Shown here: positions 8,682 through 18,696 of the stretch, in pieces
How the letters are laid out: each line of letters opens with the position of its first letter
Numbering within the stretch: the stretch's first letter is position 1
Source of the DNA: an uncultured Chloroflexota bacterium
GTDB lineage: Bacteria; Chloroflexota; Anaerolineae; Aggregatilineales; Phototrophicaceae
Assembly: GCA_903864435.1 (NCBI GenBank)
Contig: CAIPFY010000206.1
Coordinates: 1 to 45,851, forward strand
DNA length: 45,851 nt
Direction of reading: 5' to 3'
Made by a program: the position numbers and the translations under genes
Notes under the pieces: generated by a model
What the model saw: only the letters and a program-made list of their open reading frames with translations
Told to the model about the DNA's origin: nothing
Database searches by the model: none

Positions 8682-10118
8682 ATGATTCGCTTCGGTACCG
8701 ACGGCTGGCGTGCCGTCATCGCAGACGGTTTCACCTTTGCCAACTTACGGCTGATCGCGCAAGCGGTGGCTGAATGGGTCAACCAGCAGCACACCGGCGA
8801 CCAACCGCCGGAGGTGGTCATCGGCTACGACACCCGATTCTTGTCTGACCGATTCGCCGCTGAAGCCGCCCGTGTCATGGCAGGCAACGGCATTGTGGCA
8901 TGGCTCACGCGCACCGACTCGCCCACCCCCGCCATTTCCTACAACGTGAAGCAAAAAGGGGCAAACGCTGGCATTGTCATCACCGCCAGCCACAACCCAC
9001 CGCGCTATAACGGATTCAAGCTCAAGGCCAATTATGGGGGCAGCGCCACCGCCGAAGAATGTGCGCTGGTCGAAAAAGAGCTAGAACGGATGGAAAGCAC
9101 AGGGCGTGGCCCGAACCTGATGGACTACCAGCAGGCGGTAGACAAGGGACTGATCCGCAACTTTGACCCATCGTGGATGTACTACCAGCATTTGAGTACG
9201 CTAGTTGATCTGGACAAAATTTCCGCTGCCGAGATGAGCATCGTGGCGGATGCCATGTGGGGCGCAGGACGCGGCGCGTTCACCAGCATTCTATCGCGCT
9301 CACGCTGCCATGTGAGCGAAATCCGGGGCGCACTGAACCCCGGTTTCGGCGGCATTCACCCCGAACCAATCGCCCGTTACCTGAACGATCTGGTGGCAGC
9401 GGTACAGCGCACGCAGGCCGATGTCGGGCTGGCAACGGACGGGGATGCCGACCGCATCGGTGCGGTGGATGCGCGGGGCAACTTCATTGACCCGCATACC
9501 GTGTTCGCGCTGGTGCTGCGTCACCTCGTCGAATCCAAAGGTCAGCGGGGCGCGGTGGTCAAAACCGTGTCCACCACGCTCATGATTGATACCCTGTGCG
9601 ACAAATACGGGCTGGAACTGCACGAAACGCCCGTCGGCTTTAACTACATTGCCGACCTCATGATGAAAAAAGATATTCTGATGGGCGGGGAAGAAAGCGG
9701 CGGCATCAGCGTGCGCGGTCACATCCCCGAAGGCGACGGCATTCTGATGGGGCTGATGCTGTTGGAAGTGATGGCGGAACATCGGGTGCCGCTGCACGAC
9801 ATCGTGGCAGACCTACAGGCCAAGTTCGGCCCCACCCACTATGACCGCATTGATGTGCGCCTGTCGCAGCAGGTGCCGAAGCAGCAGATGGTACAACGCC
9901 TGATTGAAACTGCGCCGCAGCAGGTGGAAGGCGAAACCATCGCCCGTGTGGATACGCTGGACGGTGCCAAGTTCTATCTCGCCGATCACAGTTGGCTGCT
10001 CATCCGCCCTAGCGGGACAGAACCCATGTTGCGTATCTATTCGGAAGCCCGTACCCCAGAGATGCGAGATGCCCTGCTAAAAATGGGGCGCACACTGGGC
10101 GAGAAAGCACTCGGCTAG
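8682..10118 (+). CDS. Phosphoglucomutase/phosphomannomutase (alpha-D-phosphohexomutase) family
   Basis: FGTDGWRAVIAD, catalytic TASHNPPRYNGFK, metal loop DGDADR, GGEESGG, RPSGTEPMLRIYSEA. Confidence 0.95.
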   Translation: MIRFGTDGWRAVIADGFTFANLRLIAQAVAEWVNQQHTGDQPPEVVIGYDTRFLSDRFAAEAARVMAGNGIVAWLTRTDSPTPAISYNVKQKGANAGIVITASHNPPRYNGFKLKANYGGSATAEECALVEKELERMESTGRGPNLMDYQQAVDKGLIRNFDPSWMYYQHLSTLVDLDKISAAEMSIVADAMWGAGRGAFTSILSRSRCHVSEIRGALNPGFGGIHPEPIARYLNDLVAAVQRTQADVGLATDGDADRIGAVDARGNFIDPHTVFALVLRHLVESKGQRGAVVKTVSTTLMIDTLCDKYGLELHETPVGFNYIADLMMKKDILMGGEESGGISVRGHIPEGDGILMGLMLLEVMAEHRVPLHDIVADLQAKFGPTHYDRIDVRLSQQVPKQQMVQRLIETAPQQVEGETIARVDTLDGAKFYLADHSWLLIRPSGTEPMLRIYSEARTPEMRDALLKMGRTLGEKALG

Positions 10119-10128
10119 TTGTACAAGC

Positions 10129-10173
10129 GTCCTCCTGCCGCGCCACATCAATCGGCGGCGGTGGCAGGGGGAC
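10129..10173. terminator. Hairpin between convergent genes (possible bidirectional terminator, no U-tract)
   Basis: GTCCTCCTGCC (10129-10139) pairs with GGCAGGGGGAC (10163-10173), one G-U. Confidence 0.5.
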
Positions 10174-10181
10174 GTTCCGTT

Positions 10182-11480
10182 TTATCCCGCGTTCAGATGA
10201 TCGCGCTGGATATTGACGGTCACATTGGCCGGTTGTGCCGACGAACCGGAACCGCCGCCAATGCGCCGCAGCAGGTCGAACCAGAACGGCGCACCCTGTG
10301 CCACCGCGAACATCGTCACCAGCAGCCCCACGATCTTCTGGATCAAATTGGATGCCCATGTCGGGTTGGACGGCAGCAGATTCCACACATTTCGCAAATC
10401 AGAGCGCGGGTCGGGCAATCCCGATTCTTGATTCGTCAGCACCATCTCATCCGTCACAGGGACGAACTCCCAGCCAATCGGCAGTTGCAGTTGGCTGAGC
10501 TGTTCAAAAGTTTTGGCGAGATCAGCGGCGGACTGCTCTAGCGAACCCTGTCCATTCGCCGCATCCGTTTGGGCCTGATTAGCATCCGTGATCTGCGTAC
10601 CGAGTTGATCGGACGAAGTGCGTGCCGCTGTTGCTACCGCTGACCGGAGTGCCGGGTCTTCCCAGAACGAGCGTAGGATTTGCAGCGAATCGGCGTTCAA
10701 AATGACCGCCAACGCCAGCCCCACTGCCAACGAAATCAACTGAATCTTGCGCTTATAGATTTCGGTCACGCGCCCCATGCCGTCATTAAACCAGCTCTCT
10801 AGCTTGGTTCGCGCTTCCGCCAAACTGCGGGCTGTAATCAGCACCGTGTTAATCGCCGTCTGAAACACCGGGTCTTTGATCTTGCGAATGCCTTCGAGCA
10901 GCGGGATCAATTCACCGCTTTTCACAGGCAACCGCCCCAACGAATCCTCAACCGTTTCGAGCGTGTAAGAAAGCGCCTGTTTGTGCGCCTCGTTAGGGAG
11001 TTCCAGAATGGCAGCGCGGAAATGGGTCGTATCCGTCGCCCCGAAACTGCGCATATCCCGCAGAAGTTCGCGCAGGCGCACCTTCTGATCGTTATTCGGC
11101 AGGTAACTCACCGCCTCCTCTAGCGGAGTGAAGATGGAATTATCCGCCTCGGACGCCAGCAAGCTGATTAGTGCTTCCACAAACGTGCCGGGTGGAATGT
11201 AATCTACCAGCGTCGCCTTTGAATGAATAATATCTTCCGCCTGCTCCGCCGTCAGCGACAGTTTGGGGTCAACCGACGTTTCCACCATCTTAATCAGCGG
11301 GTGAGCCAGAATCTTGGCTTGCAGTTCTCGGTCGCTCACCAACCGCACCAATCCCTCTTTCAACTGTTTGGCACGCAGATTGAGGATGTTCAGGATGAGC
11401 GTATTAATCTGCGTGACAAGTAAGCTCAGTAAGCTAAAGACAAACACCATACCAATTGCTATTTCAAGAATTGAAGACAT
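10182..11480 (-). CDS. Conserved membrane protein of unknown function
   Basis: N-terminal TM segment (ILEIAIGMVFVFSLLSLLVTQIN), helical middle, two further hydrophobic segments (LISLAVGLALAVILNA; IVGLLVTMFAVAQGAPFWFDLLRRI). Confidence 0.75.
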   Translation of the reverse strand: MSSILEIAIGMVFVFSLLSLLVTQINTLILNILNLRAKQLKEGLVRLVSDRELQAKILAHPLIKMVETSVDPKLSLTAEQAEDIIHSKATLVDYIPPGTFVEALISLLASEADNSIFTPLEEAVSYLPNNDQKVRLRELLRDMRSFGATDTTHFRAAILELPNEAHKQALSYTLETVEDSLGRLPVKSGELIPLLEGIRKIKDPVFQTAINTVLITARSLAEARTKLESWFNDGMGRVTEIYKRKIQLISLAVGLALAVILNADSLQILRSFWEDPALRSAVATAARTSSDQLGTQITDANQAQTDAANGQGSLEQSAADLAKTFEQLSQLQLPIGWEFVPVTDEMVLTNQESGLPDPRSDLRNVWNLLPSNPTWASNLIQKIVGLLVTMFAVAQGAPFWFDLLRRIGGGSGSSAQPANVTVNIQRDHLNAG

Positions 11481-11626
11481 CTTCCCCCCTCAAATGGGTC
11501 ATTCGCAACCCAGATTGAGTGTACCGCACACCATACCATTCTGAAAAATGACGATAGGAGAATTGCATGGAAACTCGTATAATTGCCCACTACAACCTCA
11601 AAACCTTTGAAGGAGATTGGCGCACT

Positions 11627-12874
11627 ATGGCATTCGACAAGATTGTTGTCCCGCAGGAAGGACAGAAGATCACCGTCGAAAACGGTAAACTTGTTATTCC
11701 CGATAATCCAATTTTGATGTTTATCGAAGGTGACGGCATCGGCTACGACATCATGACCGCCAGCAAGCGCATCTGGGATGCGGCTGTCGAGAAGGCCTAC
11801 GGCGGCAAGCGCAAGATTTCGTGGATGGAAGTCTATTCGGGCGAGAAAGCCGCTGGCCTTTACGATGGCAATTACATGCCGGAAGAAAGTTTCGCGGCGC
11901 TGCGTGAATACAAAGTGGGTATCAAAGGCCCGTTGACCACCCCCGTCGGCGGTGGCTTCCGCAGCCTGAACGTCACCCTGCGTCAGGTGCTCGACCTGTA
12001 TAGCTGCGTGCGCCCGGTGCGCTGGTATCGCGGCGTCCCCAGCCCCCTCAAGCGCCCGGATGAAGTGGATGTGGTCATCTACCGCGAGAACACCGAAGAT
12101 GTGTACGCGGGCATCGAATACGAATCGGGTTCGGAAGCCAATATCAAGCTGGCGAAGTTCCTGCGCGAAGAACTGGGCGCGGAATTCTTTGAAGGCGCGG
12201 GTCTGGGCATCAAGCCGATGAGCGCGTTCGGCAGCAAGCGCCTTGTGCGCGCCGCCATCCAGTATGCCATCCAGCACAAGCGCAAGAGCGTGACGCTGGT
12301 GCATAAGGGCAACATCCAGAAGTTCACCGAAGGCGCTTTCCAGAAGTGGGGCTACGAAGTGGCCGCGCAGGAATTCCCCAACGAAACGATTTCGTGGGCG
12401 GAAGTGGAAGCCAAGCACGGTGGCAAAGTGCCGGCGGACAAGATTCTCATTCAGGACACCATCGCCGACATCATGTTCCAGAAGATGCTGCTGCGTCCTT
12501 CGGAATTCGATGTCATCGCCACCCCCAACCTGAATGGCGACTACCTGAGCGACGCGATTGCAGCCGAAGTCGGCGGCGTGGGCATCGCCCCCGGAGCCAA
12601 CATCGGTGACGAAGTGGCGCTGTTTGAAGCCACGCACGGCACCGCGCCCAAGTACACCAATCTGGACAAGGTGAACCCCGGTTCGCTGCTGTTCAGCGGT
12701 GTGATGATGCTGGAACACATCGGTTGGCAGGAAGCAGCTGACCTCGTGACCAAGAGCTACGAAAAGACTCTCGATCAGAAGATCGTCACTTACGACTTCG
12801 CCCGCCAGATGGAAGGCGCGACCGAAGTGAAGACCAGCGAATTCGCTACAGCAGTCATCGGCAATATGGGCTAA
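11627..12874 (+). CDS. icd: NADP-dependent isocitrate dehydrogenase
   Basis: [69 protein letters not shown] 11627 preceded by AAGGAG; a longer ORF begins at 11567. Confidence 0.95.
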   Translation: MAFDKIVVPQEGQKITVENGKLVIPDNPILMFIEGDGIGYDIMTASKRIWDAAVEKAYGGKRKISWMEVYSGEKAAGLYDGNYMPEESFAALREYKVGIKGPLTTPVGGGFRSLNVTLRQVLDLYSCVRPVRWYRGVPSPLKRPDEVDVVIYRENTEDVYAGIEYESGSEANIKLAKFLREELGAEFFEGAGLGIKPMSAFGSKRLVRAAIQYAIQHKRKSVTLVHKGNIQKFTEGAFQKWGYEVAAQEFPNETISWAEVEAKHGGKVPADKILIQDTIADIMFQKMLLRPSEFDVIATPNLNGDYLSDAIAAEVGGVGIAPGANIGDEVALFEATHGTAPKYTNLDKVNPGSLLFSGVMMLEHIGWQEAADLVTKSYEKTLDQKIVTYDFARQMEGATEVKTSEFATAVIGNMG

Positions 12875-12900
12875 ACCCCTAACGCAGTCAGGCTGACGAC

Positions 12901-12940
12901 AAGAAGGACAACCTGAAATAGCGGTTGTCCTTCTTTTTTT
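12901..12940 (+). terminator. Intrinsic terminator after icd
   Basis: AAGAAGGACAACC tgaaatagc GGTTGTCCTTCTT + TTTTT: 13-bp perfect stem. Confidence 0.9.
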
Positions 12941-13079
12941 CGATGTACCGTAACCTTTGCCACGAACCATTCGTTATAGTATTTGCAACTTTTTGCTGCT
13001 TTCAGCCCTAACTCGCGCTATAATAAGGTTGTTATGCTTCAAAATCCGTCTGACAAAATAACGAGAAACAAAGGCGCAC

Positions 13080-13466
13080 ATGGCTGACCTTCAGAAACGC
13101 AAAGTGCTGATTGTAGACGACGAAGATATTACGCGGGTTCTGCTCACGCATGTATTTGATCGCCTGAACCTCAGCAATTTGGATGTGCTGCTGGCCGAAG
13201 ATGGCGAAATGGCGGTACGCATTGCCAGTGATGAGCGCCCCGACCTCATTCTGCTGGATGTACTCTTGCCTAAACTGAACGGGTATGATGTCTGCTATCA
13301 AATTCGGCGAATTGCAGATTATAATCCTCACATCATCATTCTAACGGCACGGGGCAATAGCACGGATCGCCAGCGGGCAGAAGCGATTGGCGCAAACGAC
13401 TTTATGACTAAGCCTTTCAATACAGCCCGTTTGATGACAAAATTAACAGATCTCTGGGGAACTTAA
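13080..13466 (+). CDS. Single-domain response regulator (receiver)
   Basis: VLIVDDEDITR, PDLILLDVLLPKLNGYDV, TARGNSTDR, FMTKPFN. Confidence 0.9.
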   Translation: MADLQKRKVLIVDDEDITRVLLTHVFDRLNLSNLDVLLAEDGEMAVRIASDERPDLILLDVLLPKLNGYDVCYQIRRIADYNPHIIILTARGNSTDRQRAEAIGANDFMTKPFNTARLMTKLTDLWGT

Positions 13467-13515
13467 GAACTGTGATCGGCGCGGCCCGTGAGCGCCCGTA
13501 AACTGGTGTATATCT

Positions 13516-15039
13516 GTGTTAAAACCGGCGTTGAGCAGCATCCTTACTGAAAGAACCCTCGACGAATTGGTGTTTTCGTTCGAGTCAACTTTTAACCTAC
13601 CGCATGGCGTTCGCATTCTGAATCTCGATCAGGTTTGCCTGTACGGAGGGGCTTGCCCCCCGCGTGAGCCAGATGCACTCGCCACGATCGTCGTTGACCA
13701 CGACCAGATGGGTTCGGTAGCCATTTACACCGCTGCGGAGTACGATGCCTCTGTGCTGTCACAGGCGGCGCAGCACTTCGCCCTCGTCCTTTCGCACCTC
13801 GCCACCGAAATCTGGCGGCGAAATCAGTTCATGGATGAAATCATCGAGCGCAACGATGAACTGAACCTCATCTATGGCCTCGGTAGCAGCTTCATACAGG
13901 GTTCCTCCACCGATGTGATCTTTCAGAATGTGCTGGAAGAAACGCGGGCGATCATCCGCGCCGACGCAGGCGTGATTTACATCTGGAACCCCTCCAAATC
14001 GAATCTCGCTCCCATCAGCCATTTCGGGAGCAAATCCAACACCGACTTCTGGAGTGGGCGTGTGCGGGAGCTGGCGCTGAGTACCCTGTACGCCTTTGAG
14101 CAAGCGCAGGTCTTCGACAACGATCAGGTCATCTGCGCCCCGCTGCGCTACAACGAGGAAATGCTAGGGTCGCTGGTGCTGGTCTACGAACAACCCGGCA
14201 AAACGTTCAAAGCCAAAGACGTGAACTTGCTCACGGCGCTCACGCACAACACCGCCCTGTTCATCTACGCAGCGCGGTTGGTCGAACGGTTGGCGCACGA
14301 AAAAGAAGTGCTGGAGCAAACGCTGGCAGAACTGAAAGCCACGCAGGACAAACTCAAGCACTCCGAGCGTTTGAGCATCGTCGGTCAAACCGTAGGCAGC
14401 CTCGTCCATGATATGCGCAAGCCGCTGGCGAATGTCATGGGTTATGCCGGTTTGCTGCAAGAAACCAATCTCACCTTTGAAGAACGGGAAATGTTCGCGG
14501 CGCAAATCATCAAGTACATCGAAGTCTTTTCTGCGATGGCGCAGGAAGTGCTGGATTACACCTCTGGCGATGAAAGCGTTCGCCAAACGGTTGAAGATGT
14601 CGAATCCTACATGGCGTATGTCACCGACATTGTGGCTACCCCCGGCCTAGATCGCACCGTCCAGATCGTCACCAACTATGCTGCCGCGCACGGGTGTAAG
14701 ATCAGCATTGATAAGCAGCGGTTCACCCGCGTATTTCAAAATCTGGTCAACAACGCGGTAGATGCCATCGAAGGCAAGGGCGGCACGCTGGTCGAAATTA
14801 ATGTGCGTCCGGTTGGCGCCGATATTGAATTCCGAATCGAAGATGATGGGCCGGGCGTCCCTCCAGAAATCATCCATTCGCTGTTCGAGCCGTTTGTCAC
14901 GATGGGCAAATCACACGGCACCGGCTTAGGGCTGGCGATTGTGGATCGGATGGTCAGCTTACATGGTGGTAGAATTAGCTATGAAGGGCGTCCGAACGGC
15001 GGCGCGTGTTTCATATTCCGTATTCCACAGGCCACCTGA
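13516..15039 (+). CDS. Sensor histidine kinase with GAF-like region
   Basis: H-box SLVHDMRKPLANVMGYAG, N-box QNLVNNAVDAIEG, DDGPGVPPE, GTGLGLAIV. GTG start. Confidence 0.9.
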   Translation: MLKPALSSILTERTLDELVFSFESTFNLPHGVRILNLDQVCLYGGACPPREPDALATIVVDHDQMGSVAIYTAAEYDASVLSQAAQHFALVLSHLATEIWRRNQFMDEIIERNDELNLIYGLGSSFIQGSSTDVIFQNVLEETRAIIRADAGVIYIWNPSKSNLAPISHFGSKSNTDFWSGRVRELALSTLYAFEQAQVFDNDQVICAPLRYNEEMLGSLVLVYEQPGKTFKAKDVNLLTALTHNTALFIYAARLVERLAHEKEVLEQTLAELKATQDKLKHSERLSIVGQTVGSLVHDMRKPLANVMGYAGLLQETNLTFEEREMFAAQIIKYIEVFSAMAQEVLDYTSGDESVRQTVEDVESYMAYVTDIVATPGLDRTVQIVTNYAAAHGCKISIDKQRFTRVFQNLVNNAVDAIEGKGGTLVEINVRPVGADIEFRIEDDGPGVPPEIIHSLFEPFVTMGKSHGTGLGLAIVDRMVSLHGGRISYEGRPNGGACFIFRIPQAT

Positions 15040-15100
15040 CCCTTTCCGTTCACGGATTCCCCTAAATAACGTTCGACTATCCGGTTCATGCGGGCGGGCT

Positions 15101-15475
15101 ATGACTGAACTTACTGCATTTTTGCACCGCGAAATTGCGCACCTTGATTCCGAACTCATCCGGCTGGAAACGCATCTGGCGACCTATGCGCTGGATGACC
15201 CGCACAGCATGGGAGATCGCGCTTTGCTACGCGCCCAGCATGCTCATCGCCAGTGGATCACCCGGATCATAGAATCGCAACCCGATGCCGACATGCTTCT
15301 GGATCGCTGCACCGTGCGCCTGATGGACATGGAGCAGCAACATGCCAAGATCACTGCCAACGGCGGCGCTCATGACCTGCGCCATGCCGAAAGTTGGTGG
15401 GATACGCTGCACGAAATTCAATGTGTCACCGACTTGATAAGCCGCCTGCGTGCTTTCCATCACGCACACCCGTAA
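15101..15475 (+). CDS. Small hypothetical protein, predicted helical
   Basis: 125-aa ORF MTELTAFLHREIAHLDSELIRLETHL..., co-directional after the histidine kinase; family not recognised. Confidence 0.6.
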   Translation: MTELTAFLHREIAHLDSELIRLETHLATYALDDPHSMGDRALLRAQHAHRQWITRIIESQPDADMLLDRCTVRLMDMEQQHAKITANGGAHDLRHAESWWDTLHEIQCVTDLISRLRAFHHAHP

Positions 15476-15567
15476 CCAAACCGTCCCGGAACCAGTTCCG
15501 TAAGACCACACGCGCTGCGGTCATCAGAAACACGGACGTTATACCTTCTCAACATATTGAGGTTTTT

Positions 15568-16851
15568 ATGAGTGTATGGGGTACGCTGCGTGCCAGTTTC
15601 GCGCCGCTGAAGATCAAAAATTTTCGCATCTATCTCGGCGGTCAGGCCATCTCGCTCATCGGCACATGGCTTCAGTCCACCGCGCAGGCGTGGGTCGTCT
15701 GGGAACTCACCCGATCCGAAGCCTCGTTGGGCGTGGTCAACATGCTGAACACGTTGCCGATCCTGCTGCTCGGCCCCTGGGCGGGCGTGTGGGCAGACCG
15801 GATGGATCGGCGCAAACTGCTCATTGCCACGCAAGTCGGCGCGATGATTCTGGCCTTTGTGCTGGCGCTGCTCATTCAGACCGGCACCGTTCAGTTGTGG
15901 CATGTCTACATCCTCGGAACCCTGCTGGGGGTCGTTGCCGCGCTGGATATGCCCGCCCAGCAAGCCTTTCTAGGTGATCTAGCCGGCATGAGTGAAGTGC
16001 GTAAGGCCGTCAATCTCAACGCCATGATCTTACAGGTCAGCCGCGTCCTAGGGCCATCGCTGGCCGGCTTCGTGGTCGCCCGCATTGGCACCGCACCCGC
16101 GTTCTGGCTAAACGGACTCAGTTTCCTAGCGGTCATCGCCAGCCTCATCATGGTACGCTCCATGCAGCGTGTCCAAAAATCCTCCCGATCAGGCGGCCCG
16201 TTGCGCCAACTGCGCGATGCGCTTGCCTTTCTGCGCACGCAGCCCCGCATGCAGGATTTGTTCATCTTTGCAGCCATGATGACCTTTTTCGGCCTTGCCA
16301 TCCTGTTCAACCTGATGCCATCGGTTGCGGATAAAATTCTGAACGGAGATGCTCAAACGCTGGGGGCGCTAATGGGGGCTTCTGGAGCCGGGGCATTGGT
16401 GGCGGTGGTACTCGTCGTGCCGCTGGCACAGGCACGCAAGCACAGCGGAATCGTACTCACCATCGGAAGCATTTGGATGGCCTCGTGGATGTTCGTCTTT
16501 TCGCTCTCCACCTCGTTACCACTGTCAATGGCCTGCCTGTTCCTGAGCAGCATGGGCGCGCCCACCGTACTCACCATGACGCTAGGACTCACCCAGTTGA
16601 TGTCCCCGCTAGAAATGCGGGCACGGTTACTCAGCCTGTTCACCATGATTAGTTTCGGGATGCAGCCCATCGCCGCCCTGCTCATCGGCTTCAGCGCGGA
16701 ACATTTTGGTGTGCAGGCCGCCATCCAGATCAACACCACCCTGCTCGTCATCAGCGCCTGCCTGATGTTCGCCTTCCGCCCCGGCTTGCGCGATTGGGAA
16801 GCCAACGCCCTACCGCCGCAGGGACAATCCATGCCAGCGCAAACCCACTAA
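15568..16851 (+). CDS. MFS transporter (MFS_3 / EntS-like exporter)
   Basis: FRIYLGGQAISLIGTWLQSTAQAWVVWELT, VWADRMDRRKLL, about 12 hydrophobic segments. Confidence 0.9.
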   Translation: MSVWGTLRASFAPLKIKNFRIYLGGQAISLIGTWLQSTAQAWVVWELTRSEASLGVVNMLNTLPILLLGPWAGVWADRMDRRKLLIATQVGAMILAFVLALLIQTGTVQLWHVYILGTLLGVVAALDMPAQQAFLGDLAGMSEVRKAVNLNAMILQVSRVLGPSLAGFVVARIGTAPAFWLNGLSFLAVIASLIMVRSMQRVQKSSRSGGPLRQLRDALAFLRTQPRMQDLFIFAAMMTFFGLAILFNLMPSVADKILNGDAQTLGALMGASGAGALVAVVLVVPLAQARKHSGIVLTIGSIWMASWMFVFSLSTSLPLSMACLFLSSMGAPTVLTMTLGLTQLMSPLEMRARLLSLFTMISFGMQPIAALLIGFSAEHFGVQAAIQINTTLLVISACLMFAFRPGLRDWEANALPPQGQSMPAQTH

Positions 16852-16860
16852 CAGCACATC

Positions 16861-16895
16861 GGTCATGCCCCCCGCAACCCATCGGGGGCATGACC
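16861..16895. terminator. Hairpin between convergent genes
   Basis: GGTCATGCCCCC (16861-16872) and GGGGGCATGACC (16884-16895), 12-bp perfect stem, no U-tract. Confidence 0.6.
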
Positions 16896-16924
16896 AACGG
16901 TTATCTTGTGCGGAACAAGCGGCA

Positions 16925-18661
16925 TTACGAGGCTGCACGCACCTCGATAGATGCCCAGTATCCGTTCTCCCACATCTTCCCCTCGCCCTGATTGAGCAGT
17001 TCAAGGTTCACGTCCTGTCCCGCATACGGGGATAAATCGAACTGCACATCGAGCCAGTTCTCCGGGGCGGTGTCGGCGCTGATGACCGTTTCGCCGATCA
17101 CCACCCCGTCCACCTTCGCCACCAGCCGCCAATTACCCTGCGGATAATGCCCGACAGTGACAGCCAGAGTCGATGAACCTGTGGGAACGTGCAAGCGCGT
17201 TATCAAGCGACAGGGGGCGGTGGTGCGCTGCGATTGTGTGAGCAGCACATCAGGTCTGCCGAGCAATTCAGGATACAGCCCGAACAGGTCGCTCTCACGG
17301 CAGTCCACCGCTGCCCACCCCGGCGCGAATTGGGCGACATCCCGTGCGAAGGTGCGCGGCGCGTCAAAATGAATGAGCGCCATCTGTTCCGGCGTATAAC
17401 TGGTTCCTGCGGTATACCCCGGCGCCCATGATTGCACAAACGGGCTGGGCTGCGCCGTCTGGATCGGGATGAGAAACACGTCCTCGCCGTTGGCATCGGT
17501 TTCAATCGAACCGCCCGCCGCCACAATGGCCTCACGCGCCAGTTGTTCGCTCACCACCAGCAGATCGGGGAAACGGTAGTCCGTGTAACTGAACTCCTGA
17601 TTGGTATCCAGTGCGGCTGTATAAATCGCCGGTAGCGCATCGTAGCCCATGATAGCCGCCAGAACGCCTGCCACGCTGGCTGTATTACAGTCCGAATCCT
17701 GACCGCCGCGCATCGCAATCGTCAGCGTCCGCAGCGGGTCGCCGCCGCCATACAGCAGCCCCATCACCACATACGCACCATTCACTTTGGCGTCAATATT
17801 GAACTCGCGGCGCGTGCCGGCTTCTTCGGAACTGGAGTACAGGCGATAAGCCAGATTCCGCGTGTACTTATCGTTGATCTGCGTCCATGTCGCTTCCCAA
17901 TCATCCGGCGAGTCCTGCCACCACGCGATCACATCCCGAACAGCCTCCGCATACTGGCTTGCTGCCGGAATGCACGACAGCCCCGCCTGCACCAGAGTCA
18001 GCGGGTCGCTCTCAAAGAAAGATTCGGCATACAGGCACGCAATAAACTGTCCGGCGTACAACCCATCGCCGTAGTTCATAATCCCGCCGAATTTTTCGCC
18101 TAGCGCAATCGCACTATTGGGCAGTCCGGGGGAGATCAAACCGGCGAAATCCGACTCGATTTGAAAATCAATATCGTCGGAATACCCGCTGAAGACCGGA
18201 TGCCCGGAATCCGGCGGCGCGATGCCTGCACGCAGGTTATCGCGGGCTGCAAGGTTCGCAAACCACAGTTGGTATTCACTGTTGGCAAAATCAATTCCCG
18301 CCTGTGCAGCGGACACATCCAGCCCGTAAGTTTCCAGCGTTTTCAGGAAGGTCATCTCGACATACAGATCATCCTGATTGAACGCCTCATTGACCAATCC
18401 GGGGTAAAGAGGCGGGACTTCACCCTCCGGGATCATGCGGGCGAGATAGCGAAATTCGGTGGGCGCACCGTAAGACACGCCGAACATTTGCCCCACCCAT
18501 GCAGCCGCCATCTTCTGGCGATAGGTCTGCACAGGCAACCGCCGAAACAGGCCGGCAGAATCGGACTGTGCCTGCACAAACCGGGGGAGACTGAGCGCAA
18601 GCAATAGTCCGACCATCACACAAAACACGGTCATTTTAGAGAGCCAGTGCTTCATCACCAT
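16925..18661 (-). CDS. Secreted ADP-ribosylglycohydrolase family protein with C-terminal beta-sandwich-like domain
   Basis: Signal peptide (KMTVFCVMVGLLLALSLPRFVQAQ), GQMFGVSYGAPTEF, NQDDLYVEMTFL, GGQDSDCNTASVAGVLAAIMG. Confidence 0.8.
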   Translation of the reverse strand: MVMKHWLSKMTVFCVMVGLLLALSLPRFVQAQSDSAGLFRRLPVQTYRQKMAAAWVGQMFGVSYGAPTEFRYLARMIPEGEVPPLYPGLVNEAFNQDDLYVEMTFLKTLETYGLDVSAAQAGIDFANSEYQLWFANLAARDNLRAGIAPPDSGHPVFSGYSDDIDFQIESDFAGLISPGLPNSAIALGEKFGGIMNYGDGLYAGQFIACLYAESFFESDPLTLVQAGLSCIPAASQYAEAVRDVIAWWQDSPDDWEATWTQINDKYTRNLAYRLYSSSEEAGTRREFNIDAKVNGAYVVMGLLYGGGDPLRTLTIAMRGGQDSDCNTASVAGVLAAIMGYDALPAIYTAALDTNQEFSYTDYRFPDLLVVSEQLAREAIVAAGGSIETDANGEDVFLIPIQTAQPSPFVQSWAPGYTAGTSYTPEQMALIHFDAPRTFARDVAQFAPGWAAVDCRESDLFGLYPELLGRPDVLLTQSQRTTAPCRLITRLHVPTGSSTLAVTVGHYPQGNWRLVAKVDGVVIGETVISADTAPENWLDVQFDLSPYAGQDVNLELLNQGEGKMWENGYWASIEVRAAS

Positions 18662-18696
18662 ACACCTGTATCTATATTGTTAATCTCCGTCACGGA

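Noticed and set aside
11459-12970. 503-aa minus-strand ORF opposite isocitrate dehydrogenase
   Set aside because: Shadow ORF on the antisense of a clear icd gene; low-complexity His/Gly/Arg-rich composition typical of reverse frames in high-GC DNA.
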